This document shows positions 1-47,129 of a DNA stretch of 64,000 bases, in pieces. The position numbers and the translations under genes are program-made. The notes beneath the pieces were generated by a model, which worked only from the letters and a program-made list of their open reading frames with translations, searched no databases and was not told the origin of the DNA. The stretch's first letter is position 1. Each line of letters begins with the position of its first letter. The stretch comes from Artemia franciscana (taxonomy: Eukaryota > Arthropoda > Branchiopoda > Anostraca > Artemiidae), in NCBI RefSeq assembly GCF_032884065.1, contig NC_088873.1, forward strand, positions 34,855,600 to 34,919,599, written 5' to 3'.

Positions 1-195
1 AGAAGTTATATGACTTTATAAGATTTTGAGGAAAGTATATGTTAGATTTTAGGCTTCCGTCGTTTATTCCGATCTCTAATCCTAGCTCTTCATGGCAAGC
101 CCGATCAATTCTAAATGGCTTGGCCGCACAAACTTAAAAAGTTACAATGGACAAGATAGGGAGATTCTTCAAGTACCTTAAAATCTTATGCAAAA
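1..195 (+). repeat. dispersed repeat family A, 3' part
   Basis: This segment matches, with many substitutions, the ends of 39350-39785 and 42290-42745. Shared landmarks are a 'tggcaagcc/tggcaagac' word, 'tttggccacacaaact'-like text, and 'ggacaagataggg' before a 'gattcttcaagtacc'-like end. The window starts inside the unit. No coding capacity is seen. It is a decayed interspersed repeat of unknown class. Confidence 0.6.
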
Positions 196-1094
196 CTTGC
201 AATCAGTACCCGGTTGGAAGTTTGTCAAGGGCATAAGTTTTGACATAGACAAACTTGTCAAGGACAATAGACAATAGTCTATTGTCTTGAAAAGCCCATG
301 AAAATGCCTCTCATAAACTTATAGTGTTTAACTTCACACCTTTTTTCTTTTTTTATTTGACCATGTGTATTTGTTTTATTATCATTTATTTGGATTATCT
401 TTTATTTGGGAAAACGACCAAGCATCATAAATTTGAGGACGCTACTTTTTTAGACATCCTTTAGCTCTATTTTCATCATTTTCATCATTAGCTCTATATT
501 TAATTTCAGCAGTTTTTAAAGCAGTTATATCATCCTATATATATAACTCTGAATAAAGTAATAAAGGAGTTTTTAACTACTTTAAAACTTCTTTAAGTTT
601 TTAAAGAAGTTTTTCCAAGCTTAATTGCCAAACTTTCCAGAAGTCCGGAAGGAATTTTGTGAGCTTGTCTATGTAATACCTACACTAGGTATATACGTGG
701 AGTTAAGAAGGGAGGAGGTGTCAAAGCCGTTGGGCAATCTCACAGGGGATTATAAATGGAAGAGGGCGCCAGAGTTTCTTTGGAGTGCCCATTTCAGACT
801 AGATGTTAGTGTGTATTCGGACTTCTCAAAGTGGACATGTATAAGAAAAAGCCTTGGGTGCTAGACAAAGAAGATAGGTGTTTGGCATATCAGGTAAAAT
901 GTAACTGTCGTTTTTTCGGGAAGTTTTGTTACAGCTAGATTTGTATAATAGAACCATGGGAAAAAGAGAAGCTCTGGGTTTTTAAAATCAAAATATTGTT
1001 AAAATGTAGTGATTTGGGTGCCTCTGGTAACTGCTAGAATTAAAAAATGGGGAAAAAACTGCTATTAACGTAAACTATTACGCAATAAAGTATC
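196..1094. other. intronic/intergenic sequence, nothing recognised except a hairpin
   Basis: AT-rich sequence, presumably inside the VCP gene because its last two exons lie just downstream. A short inverted repeat sits at 259-289 (arms CAATAGAC / GTCTATTG around AATA). An open frame at 625-864 has no recognisable similarity and no good start, so it is not called as a gene. Confidence 0.5.
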
Positions 1095-1285
1095 ATTTAA
1101 TTATTCTTTTGGGTACCCGACTGATTGACTGTATCTCAAACAGTAGACTGTACGAAAATTGTAGTTCAGTCTCGCTTTCTAGGGCTATAATGAGAGAAAG
1201 GTTGAGATGGGCACGTTCTGCGGATGAAGATGACAGGTTGCCAAAGATTGTCCTTTTCGGCCAACTGTCAGCAGTATTCAATTTA
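1095..1285 (+). mobile_element. non-LTR retrotransposon relic (RTE-like ORF2 C-terminal tail)
   Basis: Frame 1112-1280 reads ISNSRLYENC, then RAIMRERLRW, then DDRLPKIVLFGQLS. This is the same conserved tail seen at 37455-38290 (minus) and 59826-60176 (plus). In this family it follows the reverse transcriptase, where a rearranged 'RLRW.GHVLR..D.RLPK' motif is typical. Only the tail fragment is present, so it is a dead 5'-truncated copy. Confidence 0.7.
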
Positions 1286-2067
1286 ATATATAGTGAAAAA
1301 AGAAATCACCAATGCAACAGCACAAACACATAAAAAAAAGACAGAAGGAGAAAAGGAAGACTGTTTTCCTACATTAGTAATTAATATAGATCAGTACTTG
1401 AATGAGGCCTTAACCCTACTCATCCATACACAACTTGGAGAAACTGGTGCTTGTGCCGAAATTAAAATTGTCGGTGCCTTCTATTGGTGTGTGTCCACTA
1501 GTGGTTCTTGACGCCATCCACTGAGTACTTTTTAGCATGCTCTAAGGCAAAAAAGAGAGACATAAAAAAATGCGAAAAAAAATTGGATTCAAGATAATGA
1601 AAAAATTGCAATTGACTCATATTAACATCTGACAGTCTTTTGCTTTCTGAAGCAGCTTTTCCAAAATATATTTGCTGTATTATAAATTTATATAGTATTC
1701 TATGACGGAACTAAGGACGAAGAAAAAGTAAAAACATAAAGGAACGGAAATACTGAATAGCAACTTACGAAAGATCATTTTCTTTCTCAAATTTGGGTGA
1801 AACCTAAAAAAATGTAAAATTGAATAATTAAAAAGCCAATGGGCTTTACGGCCATATATCTGTCTAATACCGACAATCTCTCAGTGCCCCATCTTAATCT
1901 TCTGTTTAGAGTGGGATACTAGCCGTGGATGGGAATAATTTGAATTAGTAGTCATGCTAACACCCAGCCACTGATTAGGAAAGAGAGAAGAGACAGAAAA
2001 GTTTTTGCGAAGAAGGGGAGAATAGGAACCGAAGAAACGGTAGTCTCATTTATCAATATTCAGGTTA
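1286..2067. other. no feature recognised
   Basis: AT-rich non-coding sequence between a retrotransposon fragment and a SINE. I see no supported exon, RNA gene or repeat in it. Confidence 0.5.
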
Positions 2068-2375
2068 AAAACATAAGTATGATGGCACTAGACCCTCAAG
2101 CTCCAAACCGCCGGTGCTAATCTCTGTGTCGTGGCCCTTTAGTCAGGAAATGCAATTGGGGGGTCGGGGATAAGTCATCCTGTGCTTTACGACACCCTTC
2201 CTGCTTACCTTCCCCAGATTTCTCCAGGCACCCTTTCTGAGCTAGTTCAACTCTGGCTGAGCTTACAGAGTCACGCTTTTAACCCCCGTCCCGAACCAAA
2301 TAACCCGTGCCCCTCAGACATAGGAATCCCAACCCAGCGCACCAACGACGTTAGCCAGGACGGCTTTGCCACATA
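2068..2375 (-). mobile_element. tRNA-derived SINE, copy 1
   Basis: Read on the minus strand, this starts with a tRNA-like head near 2375 (GCCGTCCTGGCTAACG..., an eroded A box, then a B-box-like GGTTGGGATTCC). The body follows, with GGTTATTTGGTTCGGGACGG and AAGCTCAGCCAGAGTT, and it ends at GGGTCTAGTGCCATC. The same order occurs at 12447-12765 (plus), 13917-14155 and 45250-45505 (both minus). It lies in the VCP intron just upstream of the penultimate exon. Confidence 0.8.
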
Positions 2376-2583
2376 TTGGGCCTAGTTTCTAATACATGGA
2401 AACTGAGTAATTAAGCTAATAATATTCCATAGAATTTCAATTTACATCTGAATATATTATGCATAATTTTATATAAGAGTTTTTTTAATTTATATGATTG
2501 TGTAAGTCTCTGCTTAACCTATTTAAACAATCAAATTTCATTTTCACTGTCCTTGGTACTTTAATTTTGGATTATCATTGTAG

Positions 2584-7981
<5,398 letters not shown>

Positions 7982-8105
7982 AGTCCTTTATTTATGACTC
8001 TTTAGTTGTTTTTTTTCTTTTTGTATGTATCCGCAGTAGCAATTTTTCAGTGATTTGGAAATTACAGGTCATCTTTCAATAAAGCTTATTAAGCGGATAT
8101 ATTTG
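7982..8105 (+). promoter_or_regulatory. VCP 3' UTR with poly(A) signal
   Basis: A canonical AATAAA lies at 8078-8083, about 97 nt after the stop. A U/GU-rich stretch (tttgttttcc, then a long T run) follows from about 8100, as expected of a cleavage/polyadenylation site. The 3' UTR would be roughly 120 nt. Confidence 0.8.
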
Positions 8106-9001
8106 TTTTCCAGAATACGCTTAGAGTTTTTTTTTTTTTTTTTTCACACGCGTTCTTTTTGTCTGAGGTCTTAACTTTTCAATTGGGCTATGGACGAAAA
8201 TCCATTTCCAGCAGCCTCCTTTGGTAAATTGTTAGCAGTTGAAAACTAAAATGGGCTTGAAACCATAAATTAGTTCAGTTTTAATGAAAAGAAAACTCGC
8301 AAAGTAATTTTGCTTAAGAAAGCTTTAATATTTGAGATGATGAAGCTATTGTGAAGAAATCTTTATTACCGAAAGCTCGAGAAATAACTAATTACTTTGC
8401 CCTCCTGTGACGCAAATAACAAATAAGGTGGACTTGTTTTACTGATTATTTGGTAATATGGTGCTTACCATTTTCGTGTGCACTTTTCGCACTGTCTTTC
8501 TTGAGTGGGGTTTCTTTTTTCTCTTTTTCAATGTTTACGACGATATGGCGGCTTAGGAAACTAATTGTTTTAAAAGAAATTGCATCCTCACTTATTATAT
8601 TGAACTCTTCTTCAATCTTCTTGCTTTAAAGCAAGAAGTTTAAGTTATTGAACCTTGTATGCTTGCGTTTGTAGACAGATTAAAATGGAAATGGGTCCTA
8701 CAAACCACCTGAAAGCCTAGATAAAAAATGAGTATGATAGAGGTAAGAGAGCATAATAATTTTACGTGCAAGTACTTAGGAACACCTGTCTGATTACGTG
8801 GATTAGTAAACACCTAGACTAGACAGGCATTTCCGGTGGTACACATATGCAAGAAATCACCCTCTTGGGAAGGGGGAGGGCTGTTTTATGAAAACCATCT
8901 GTTTTGAAAAAAAAGCTTGCATTAACAGATATCCATTTTGGTTAAATTTTGTCCTTAACTTTTAAATACAAAACAATAAAGCAGTATACATTTTAATAAT
9001 A

Positions 9002-9003
<2 letters not shown>
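8106..9003. other. intergenic, nothing recognised
   Basis: AT-rich spacer downstream of VCP. Homopolymer T run at 8127-8144. No supported exon or repeat family. Confidence 0.5.

Positions 9004-9070
<67 letters not shown>
9004..9070. repeat. (AT)n microsatellite
   Basis: An uninterrupted AT dinucleotide array of about 67 bp. Confidence 0.98.
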
Positions 9071-9071
<1 letters not shown>

Positions 9072-11439
9072 GTAAAAATCTTGATAACACTCAGTTTTTA
9101 GGAGCCTATGCTGTCTAGACGGCTATCTCTGTGAAAATACACATCTATACAAAAATACCTAGTTAAACACCAAAGAGGCTTCATCTATCTCTTATGCCTA
9201 GCAAAGAAAAATTACACAGTTGCCGTTGAAGATAGAGAAATGTCGCTAAGGATTTTTTTAAGTTTTTCATGTTGAAGTTTTTAAAACTTTTTAATTTAAA
9301 ATTGTAAAATAGTTTGAAAAAATATCGTATAGGTGAAAATTAAAGAACATCTTCACTTGGTTGAAATTAACAAAACTCTTACAAAAATCTAGGGATTTCC
9401 AAGGATAAGCTCGCAGGGAGTGAATGGTTTCGCTCCTCATAGCTCACTCAAGGTATTGCTAATCTTTGTATACACGGAAACAATAAGCAGTTAACTTGCT
9501 TCCCGATGCATAGTTGGAATTACTTTTCAATCACTCCCTGGAAATCAACACTAAATATTTTTCATTTCTCATGATTTATAATTATTTTGATTGATTTTAT
9601 GTTTTACTAGCTTATTCGTCGCACCTTGTAGCAATCTCAAACGAATCAAAATTCAAGTAATATCACCCTCGACATGGGACATTTTTGCCTGCGTATTAAT
9701 AACAGTTGTATTTTTTAAAGCTAAGATTTGAAAATTCCCCCCCCCCTCCGTGGACAATTTTCCCATTGTGAAGAACATCGTGGAAATTTTTCCCACATGT
9801 GGTAGAACAACGATGTTTTTAAATTTAAAAGGCTGTTCTTGTAAATGATATTTTAGTAACGTATTTTTCCTCCATCAGAAAATTCCTCTGCGGATACCCC
9901 CCCCCCCCAAAAAAAAAAACTACTTAAACATCATTGTTGAGATATATTTGGAGTCATTCGCAAATGAACGCAGATTTCGAATCAAAGAAACAATTATCTT
10001 ACGACCCTCCCCCCGCACCACAATGATGAATCCCTCTTTCGTGACTGTAGCTTCACTTAAAAGTGCGGAGAATTTTCAGCATTGAGGAAACTCACAGATC
10101 TTAGAAGGTTTTTGGTGGAATAATTAGCAAATCAGGATAGAATTGTAATATAAGCATAAATAAACCTACAGCCTTCCCAAAAGTGGGGCTACCCCACTAT
10201 AAATCACAGTTCTTGTGGTATAAATCACAAGAACTATTTTTCAATATGCAATAGAATGTCATCTAACTGGTTTTTTTGTTTTTTATATATAAGATTCAGT
10301 AAGTTTAAGATTGCTTCTGACAAATCTAATTTTTGAAAAAAAGGAACAACATCCTCAAAAAGCCAAGTGATCGGAGCAGAAATTACATTATCAGAGCTCA
10401 TCAGAGAACCCTATTGTTGAGGAATCAAGCTCCTATCTACAAAAACGTAACATTTTTTGTTTTCCCTAAGAAGGATAATCACAGAAAGTCTGTTCGTTTT
10501 TCCAAAGATGATTACATCAAACCTAGAAATTCGGAAGAATGTTCCTGTTTTCTTCCCTCTTCTTACGCAGACAGTTTACAACTAGTATTACTGAAAATTT
10601 GGTTGTGAATATCTAGTGTCTAGTATCTAAAATGATTCGTCAAGCTAAAACTAGCGGTCTTTTTTCCCTTTTAAGCGAATGTCAGCTTATGGCACCTGGA
10701 AAAATGACGCTCCGTTATACCCATGCAATATAAAGCACTATGAACAACATCTCTGTGTAAACGCATGATACAATAGCTAATCAGCTCAATAGGGCTTACG
10801 AATCGCATTCTTCTATAGGATACTACTTGTGTAGTGGTAGATTCATTAAAAAATAACACTAAAACCATGTTTCGGAAAGGAGAGTAAAAACCTATAATAA
10901 GACCTAAAATCTGCAGGAATAAAGTCGTGCAATAATTCAAACTTGAATTAAACAGTAGTTATTATTTATCAACAAATGAAACCCAAAGCAAATACAAAGT
11001 AATATGCATAATTACATCAAACATGAAGATAACAGATAATGCTAGAGGGCAATAAATAAATCCTAAAACAAACAGAAATAAAAAAAAGTCATGCTCAAAT
11101 CCACCAGGGGTAACAATAAACGAAAGTGGAGCTAGCACCCCTTGAAACTACTAAAGTTCAGAGCGTCGTGTACACTTTACCAGGGACTCTATGGGTTTTG
11201 AGGAGTGTGTTTTTGTAATCGCAACATTTATAACACATGAACAAAATCGTAGCACAAAGACAAACAGTTCTCACAAATAAAAGTGGTTTAGTCTTCTTCA
11301 TTCCAAACGATCTAAACGGATGGAATTATTACTAAAAACGAGATGTACTTTAAGCAGTTCAGTCTTTATTTATCGAAGTATCCAACAATGTGAAATAAAT
11401 CATCATAATAATCGAGTCGGAGGTAGCGCTTTAGCATTG
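9071..11439. other. intergenic spacer with minor repeat fragments
   Basis: No gene recognised. Visible details: C homopolymers near 9738-9748 and 9897-9908 embedded in short degenerate 'tggacaattttccc' repeats also seen at 28230-28380. A hairpin at 10212-10237 (gttcttgtggt / atcacaagaac). A fragment at 10390-10490 resembling 'cagagaaccctactgtagaa' of 58620-58680 (family B). Minus-strand open frame 10671-10940 has no recognisable domain. Confidence 0.45.
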
Positions 11440-12085
11440 CCTATAGTAAAAAGCCGTAAGGCTTCGATGCAATATTTTTTGTTCCTTTAGAGCCACTTCA
11501 GATAGATGGACTGTTCGCATAAAGTTTGGAGGGAGCTCAATCAATTGAAAATTGAAAAATCTAGTGCCCTTTTTGAGAGTCGAAAGTGATTGAAAAGCAA
11601 CTAGCCACCCTCTCATGCCCTTCTCTTCAAAGACATCGGATCAGAATTTTGAGTTTGTTCAACATAATCCAAAGACCTAATAACTAAGCCTCCGGGGCTG
11701 ATATAGTGCCCAAATTCTATGATGTAAGGACTATAAGTCATATAAGTTGCTCACCGTAAACATGCAAGGTATTGGGGAAAAGGGGGATGTTTGGACTTGG
11801 GTATCCAAAATGGCTTATAGCATGAAGGCGAAATGTTGAGAAGACTAATCGGAGGGCAATCAGCCCCTCTACCTTTCCCCATTTTAGGCTCTCCCTCACC
11901 TAAGCACTTATTAAAAATTTTGAAAAAGCCACTTTTTTCGAAATAGGCAATAGTTCTTATAACTAGAAAACGGGGATGCCATGTCCCAACATCCCCAGGT
12001 CAGGGATTAGCAAAATCAGCTGCCCCCCAACAAGAGCTGATCAATCCACTCCCCTACATGCCCAAAAAATTCTTATAGACACTGT
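11440..12085 (-). repeat. family B repeat, diverged copy
   Basis: On the minus strand this carries the family B order: text around 'atcagaattttgagtttgtt' (the inverse of the 'ctatctcaaaattttgat' hallmark), 'ccaccctctcatgcccttct', and 'agtgccctttttgagagtcg'. It is heavily mutated and non-coding. Confidence 0.5.
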
Positions 12086-12446
12086 TACTGTATTACGTTC
12101 AACAAAGCAAAGGTAAATCCCTCATGCAGTTTAACATTTTTTCAAAACAATTGTTGGTTGCTTTTACATGCTATATATTACAAACCTATTTATCTTTGTA
12201 ACTCAATAGATATTACGTGCCTTGAATTCGGTATGCTTTCAATAGTAAAATCAATGAGACTGTATTTCTTATTTATTGTATGTTTCTTGAAGCTTAGCAC
12301 TTGACCAAATGTTTTGTAAATTTTTAACTTGTGAGTTAATTTGACTGATCTCTCTATTAGGCATTATTCTCAAATTTTTATTCTTTCCCACATCTCATGG
12401 ACCCAGAAATTCCTTTAATTTTTTTATGTCCCCTTCCCAGCCCTTT

Positions 12447-12765
12447 AAGGCCGTCATGGCTGAGTGGTTGGCGCGCTGGCGTGGAAATTCTGTGTCCAAG
12501 GGGCACGGGGTTCAATCCCGGTTGTGACCAGTTATTTAGTTTGGGACGGGGGTCAGTGGCGTGTCTCTGTAAGCTCAGCCAGAGTCGACCCAGCTCTAAA
12601 TGGGTACCTGGAGAAATCCGAGGAAGGTAAGCAGGAAGGGTGTGTAAAAGCGCAGGATGGATGGCCCCCAACCGCCCATTGTACTTCTTGGCAGAAGGGC
12701 CATGAAACGGAGATCAGCACCGCCGGTTTGGACCTTAAGGGTCTGGTGCCGTCCTACTTATTTAC
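12447..12765 (+). mobile_element. tRNA-derived SINE, copy 2 (best plus-strand copy)
   Basis: The head at 12449-12530 has an A-box-like TGGCTGAGTGGTTGGCGCGC and a B-box GGTTCAATCCC, in the layout of a class II (Ser/Leu-type) tRNA. The tRNA-unrelated body follows: TTTGGGACGGGGGTCAGTGG, CTGTAAGCTCAGCCAGAGTC, GGAGAAATCCGAGGAAGGTA. The tail is tatttacttact. Open frames over it (12397-12958 plus, 12378-12671 minus) are artefacts. Confidence 0.88.
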
Positions 12766-12858
12766 TTACTTCCCAGCCCATTCAGAAATGACTTGCTTTT
12801 GTTTCGCTTCAGATCGTAAAATCTGGTCTAGTCCTAATACTTTATTTAATATTGCTCT

Positions 12859-13709
12859 CAGGGCCAGATTTATAGCTTTGAGGCTTCTAGGCTCAAGCGT
12901 TTTCGCTGCTCTGTCTTCATACCATAGGAGGGAGGGTCCATTTTCATTTAGTAAATAATCTTTATCATGACAACTTTCAGTTTATCGCAAAATAAACTCG
13001 CTTATGATAATGATTTTAGAATCAAATATTTATACGTTGGGAGTATTAAGTAAATAAACCACATACATACTTAGCAACACATAAATACATGCACACATTA
13101 TACATTTTTTTTATGTACGAGTTTTTATGAGTAACCAATTGATAAAGCCGTCTTCCTTGCCTTTTTCGTGCGGAGGTGTCAATGATGTAATCGTACGGCG
13201 CCTTTTGAGTCAGCTTTCCCCCAATAGTGAGCAGGGATAATGATTTCAATCTGTCATTGCTGATTGAAGATCTTAAGTAGTTATTCACCCGACGAAGGGT
13301 GGAGAAGGATCTTTCTCCTATGCAGGTTGTGGCAGATACACTAAGAACCATTCTTAAGGCAATGTTGATATTTGGATAGATGTCAACTGCATCAAAATGA
13401 CATAAAACCTTGCTAACATCAGTTAAAGTCATGCTTTTTTTCTTTCATCAGTATTTTGTACCAAGAAGGGTTTCAAATGTAAGCATTCATCTACAATTGT
13501 AGGCTCAAGATCGTTCGGATAAAAATTCAATAGCGCATTTGCATGCTTCGTAATTTCTGAGTCGTGGGTTTGTGCGGCGGAGGAGTGCATCTGGGACTTT
13601 GACGATAAATCACATCAGTTCATCATTCGTTGAGAAAAACATCGCTCGGTGATAATTTATTGTGCCCCGAGGCTCGGGTCTAGTGGGCCTATCTGTAAAT
13701 TCTGGCCTT
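12859..13709 (-). mobile_element. hAT-superfamily DNA transposon, internally deleted, with 8-bp target-site duplication
   Basis: Left terminus CAGGGCCAGATTTATAG (12859) faces right terminus CTGTAAATTCTGGCCTT (to 13709), inverted with few mismatches. Both ends are flanked by the same octamer ATTGCTCT (12851-12858 and 13710-13717), the 8-bp duplication diagnostic of hAT insertion. Inside, on the minus strand, is the C-terminal part of a hAT transposase. At 851 bp it is too short for a full transposase (usually 550-700 residues), so it is a deletion derivative. It sits between two SINEs in the VCP-Derlin spacer. Confidence 0.9.
13046..13570 (-). pseudogene. hAT transposase C-terminal fragment (hATC dimerisation domain)
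   Basis: The clearest open part, 13046-13432, encodes YPNINIALRMVLSVSATT, CIGERSFSTLRRVNNYLRS and ISNDRLKSLSLLTI, the standard hATC signature (ERSFS, K/NNYLRS, RL..L). Upstream, in frame-compatible text to about 13570, comes DSEITKHANALLNF and DECLHLKPFLVQNTDERK, which resembles the region preceding hATC. One or more stops or shifts interrupt the upstream part. The N-terminal zinc finger and most catalytic residues are absent, so it cannot be an active enzyme. Domestication is possible but nothing here supports it. Confidence 0.85.
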
Positions 13710-13916
13710 ATTGCTCTTGCAAATGCGATCGAACCATATTTTCTTACAGCATATAATTTATACATTCGCTCAGTCAGACAAGCATCTTAAAATAAATTGA
13801 GATTACTTGTTTGTAAAATATCCCCATGGGATAGAAAAAGACGAATAAGCGTCCCCGAATGAAATGGAAAAAGGTAATAGTAAGTGAAATAATATGGCAT
13901 CAGACTTTTACAGGCC

Positions 13917-14155
13917 TTACCAGCAGTGCTGATCTCCGTTTCACGGCCCTTCAGCCAGGAAGTGCAATGTGTGTGGGGGTTGGGCAGAAATCCTGTGCTT
14001 TTGTATACTCTTTCTGTTTCATTTCCTCAGATTTCTCCGGGTATTCATTTATAGCTAGGTTGACTCTGGCTAAGCTTTCAGAGTCACACAAATAACACCC
14101 ATTCCAAACAAAATAACTGGTGACGCCAGGAATCGTAACTCCCGCCCTTCAGATA
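13917..14155 (-). mobile_element. tRNA-derived SINE, copy 3 (decayed)
   Basis: On the minus strand the body is recognisable: AAAGCTTAGCCAGAGTCAAC, CCGGAGAAATCTGAGG and GGGCCGTGAAACGGAGATCA, the last nearly identical to copy 2. The tRNA-like head near 14110-14155 is eroded. Confidence 0.75.
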
Positions 14156-15073
14156 TTATAACTCATTAGTCATAACACTTTTTAGCTCTCGTATTCAGAA
14201 AGTAGTGTGCATTCCCGTTCTATCCAAATCACTAAGTTCAATGTGAAACGTTAGCAGTCAATTTGAGGATCACTTTCCAAAGGTATTTCGGCTTATATAC
14301 AACAAAGATTAGCATACCAAAATATCGAATATCTTTTCAGGTTTCTGTTTTTTTTCATCATGTATATACCGATTTGGAGGCAATAGATAAATTAGTAAAA
14401 TTTGGGTTTTGCAACTTTGTTTTTAAAATCTATGCCGACAGGGTTTTTCTACCATGCCCCTATGAGGGGCTCTAATGATCTTAGGCGAAAACCGTACCCT
14501 TTTTATTCGGGAACTATTCTGTCGAACCTTAACGCGGAATTTTTGAATATTAAATCTGTGACTCTGTTAATGACGTGTCATTTTGGAGCTTAATAAAGGT
14601 TTGAACTTTACTATGAAAAGCACTAGCCTACAGTCAATTTTCGATAGCTATTTAATATATGTTGAATAATTTTCTTTACATTAAAAATTTTGATAAGCTG
14701 TTAAATTCTACTTCAAATAGCCTATGACATAGACTAACCATAACTGCAATAGGCTAGCTTAAGGAAATTCTTCAGTTAGGCCAGTTTGAGCTTACTTCAT
14801 CAAATTAAACATAGGATAGCACATATTTAATGAGTTGGGTAAGTTTACAGTTTTCTATTCCTTAACTAGGCTAGGCCTAGAAGGTAACCACATCACTAGA
14901 TGCATTTTTTATGTTCTTGCCAAATTCACTGATTACCTCCTTTTCAAATTTTATTTTTCGCCCAATTCTAAATTAGACACTCAAACTGACTCCTTCTTCC
15001 TTATTACAAAATTGTTTGGCCTACCAGTCATCCTGAAAACTAGCTTAGGCTAGCCTACTTTAAAGCAGTCATA
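14156..15073. other. intergenic, enriched in TAGGCTAG-like words
   Basis: No gene recognised. The palindrome-like words 'aggctag' and 'ggcctag' recur at about 14750, 14867-14880, 15044-15055 and 15072, more often than expected for such AT-rich DNA. Their role is unknown; they may be remains of the tandem array that follows. Confidence 0.4.
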
Positions 15074-15500
15074 GGCTAGAGCTAAGTAGTTGTAAGATTC
15101 AAGATTAGGGCCTGCTCAGATGGGATCATTATAGCAGAATAAGACTAATTATAAAATAATAAAATAAGACTATAATAGTAAAATTCTAGTTTAGAGGCTT
15201 ATTAGTAGGATTTCTTGCTAGAGCTAAGTAGTTGTAAGATTCAAGATTAGGGCCTGCTCAGATGGGATCATTATAACAGAATAAGACTAATTATAAAATA
15301 ATAAAATAAGACTATAATAGTAAAATTCTAGTTTAGAGGCTTATTAGTGGGATTTCTTGCTAGAGCTAAGTAGTTGTAAGATTCAAGATTAGGGCCTGCT
15401 CAGATAGGATCATTATAACAGAATAAGACTAATTATAAAATAATAAAATAAGACTATAATAGTAAAATTCTAGTTTAGAGGCTTATTAGTGGTATTTCTT
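15074..15500 (+). repeat. tandem repeat, 3 copies of about 143 bp
   Basis: Units start at 15074, 15217 and 15359 with GCTAGAGCTAAGTAGTTGTA and are nearly identical (a few single-base differences such as 'atcattatagcag' / 'atcattataacag'). The high identity suggests recent expansion. Non-coding. Confidence 0.93.
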
Positions 15501-16619
15501 GAAAGAAATACCTTTTCTTAAGGTATAAGAGTAGTTTAGGCTGGTTAATAAAACTTTGAGGAATGAATTCCTTTCAGGACCAACATAAACACTGGGGAGA
15601 TATTCCAAGATTACACATACCCCTAGGCTAGAATTTTACTTAAGAATACTACCATTCTATTTCAGAGAAATTTAGGGCAGTTTATGTTACTAACCAACAA
15701 ATAAGGCAAACATATCACTTCTTGCCTTTTTATGCTCTTTCTAAATGGAGACCTAATAGTTTTTTTTCCAGAAATTGACTTTTAAGCCCATTAAGGACCC
15801 TCAAAGATGATGCCTTTGTCTCTTATTTTTGGCTGTATAAATGGGTTAAAAAAAATAATTCTTACTCCATTACATATAAAATAATTGTAGTCAACACATC
15901 ATAACTGCAGCTCTACTATATGTTACCCCCATCTCCTCATGTGCAAGTAAATAGACCAAATTTAAATGTCCCACTAACTCTAATAAAACAATACTACTAA
16001 TAGCATCTACCAGTGCAGATGCATTCAAGTTGTTGGTGGACATGAAGTGGCTGAACAAACCATGGCACACCTCTTGGGATGTCACATCTCACCACCATTA
16101 CTAAGGTGGAGGATACAGAATGTTTCCTGCTGCTAGCAAGTGTGATTTCTATGATGAGGATCCACAACAGTTACTACCCAAGTAAGTGGATGATTGACAT
16201 ACATTGTATTATGAACATGTTCATCTAGAGGCTTTGAGGCTTTACCTGGCAAGACAACTTACAAAATCAGAAGTACCAAGGGCTCTCAAGGTTTTCCTAT
16301 TGGTTTATCTGAAAGACAGTAACAACAAATGTTTTTAATATCTGAAATATGTAATATTTAATATCATCAATCTTGCTTGGAATAAATAAAGTTTACAAGT
16401 AAATTGTAAAGCTGAAGATGTTCTGTATACAAAGGAATTTCATTTCAAAAATATATCTAGAATGGTTTGCAGTTTTATAATCACTGTCTTCTGGAAGCTC
16501 CTCATCTTTGTCAATTAGATATTAAAAGTATGTAATATATGCTTTTACAGAATATACAGTTAGCAAATGCACTAACCATTTAGTTATTGTTAGCTTAATT
16601 TAGCCATGTTTGTTTTTAG
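15501..16619. other. region upstream of Derlin-1; promoter and 5' UTR expected here, one weak exon candidate
   Basis: No clear promoter can be named. At 16105-16179 a frame reads MFPAASKCDFYDEDPQQLLP and runs into a consensus donor GTAAGT (16180). It could be a 5' non-coding or upstream-ORF exon of Derlin-1, since the Derlin ATG immediately follows an acceptor-like tttttag. Spliced that way, the frame stops at once and would be an upstream ORF. The text GAATAAATAAAG at 16379-16390 could alternatively be a poly(A) signal of another transcript. A minus-strand frame at 15891-16085 was not recognised. Confidence 0.35.

Positions 16620-47129
<30,510 letters not shown>

Noticed and set aside
625-864. 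79-residue open frame near the window start
   Set aside because: No recognisable similarity, no ATG (non-standard start), no convincing splice sites.
12449-12530. Possible tRNA gene with A and B boxes
   Set aside because: The head runs into a conserved SINE body also present in three other places; the acceptor stem does not close.
12464-12958. 164-residue plus-strand open frame
   Set aside because: Covers the SINE and runs into the end of the hAT element; chance frame.
15891-16085. 64-residue minus-strand open frame with hydrophobic stretch
   Set aside because: Composition is plausible but there is no splice context, homology or neighbour support.
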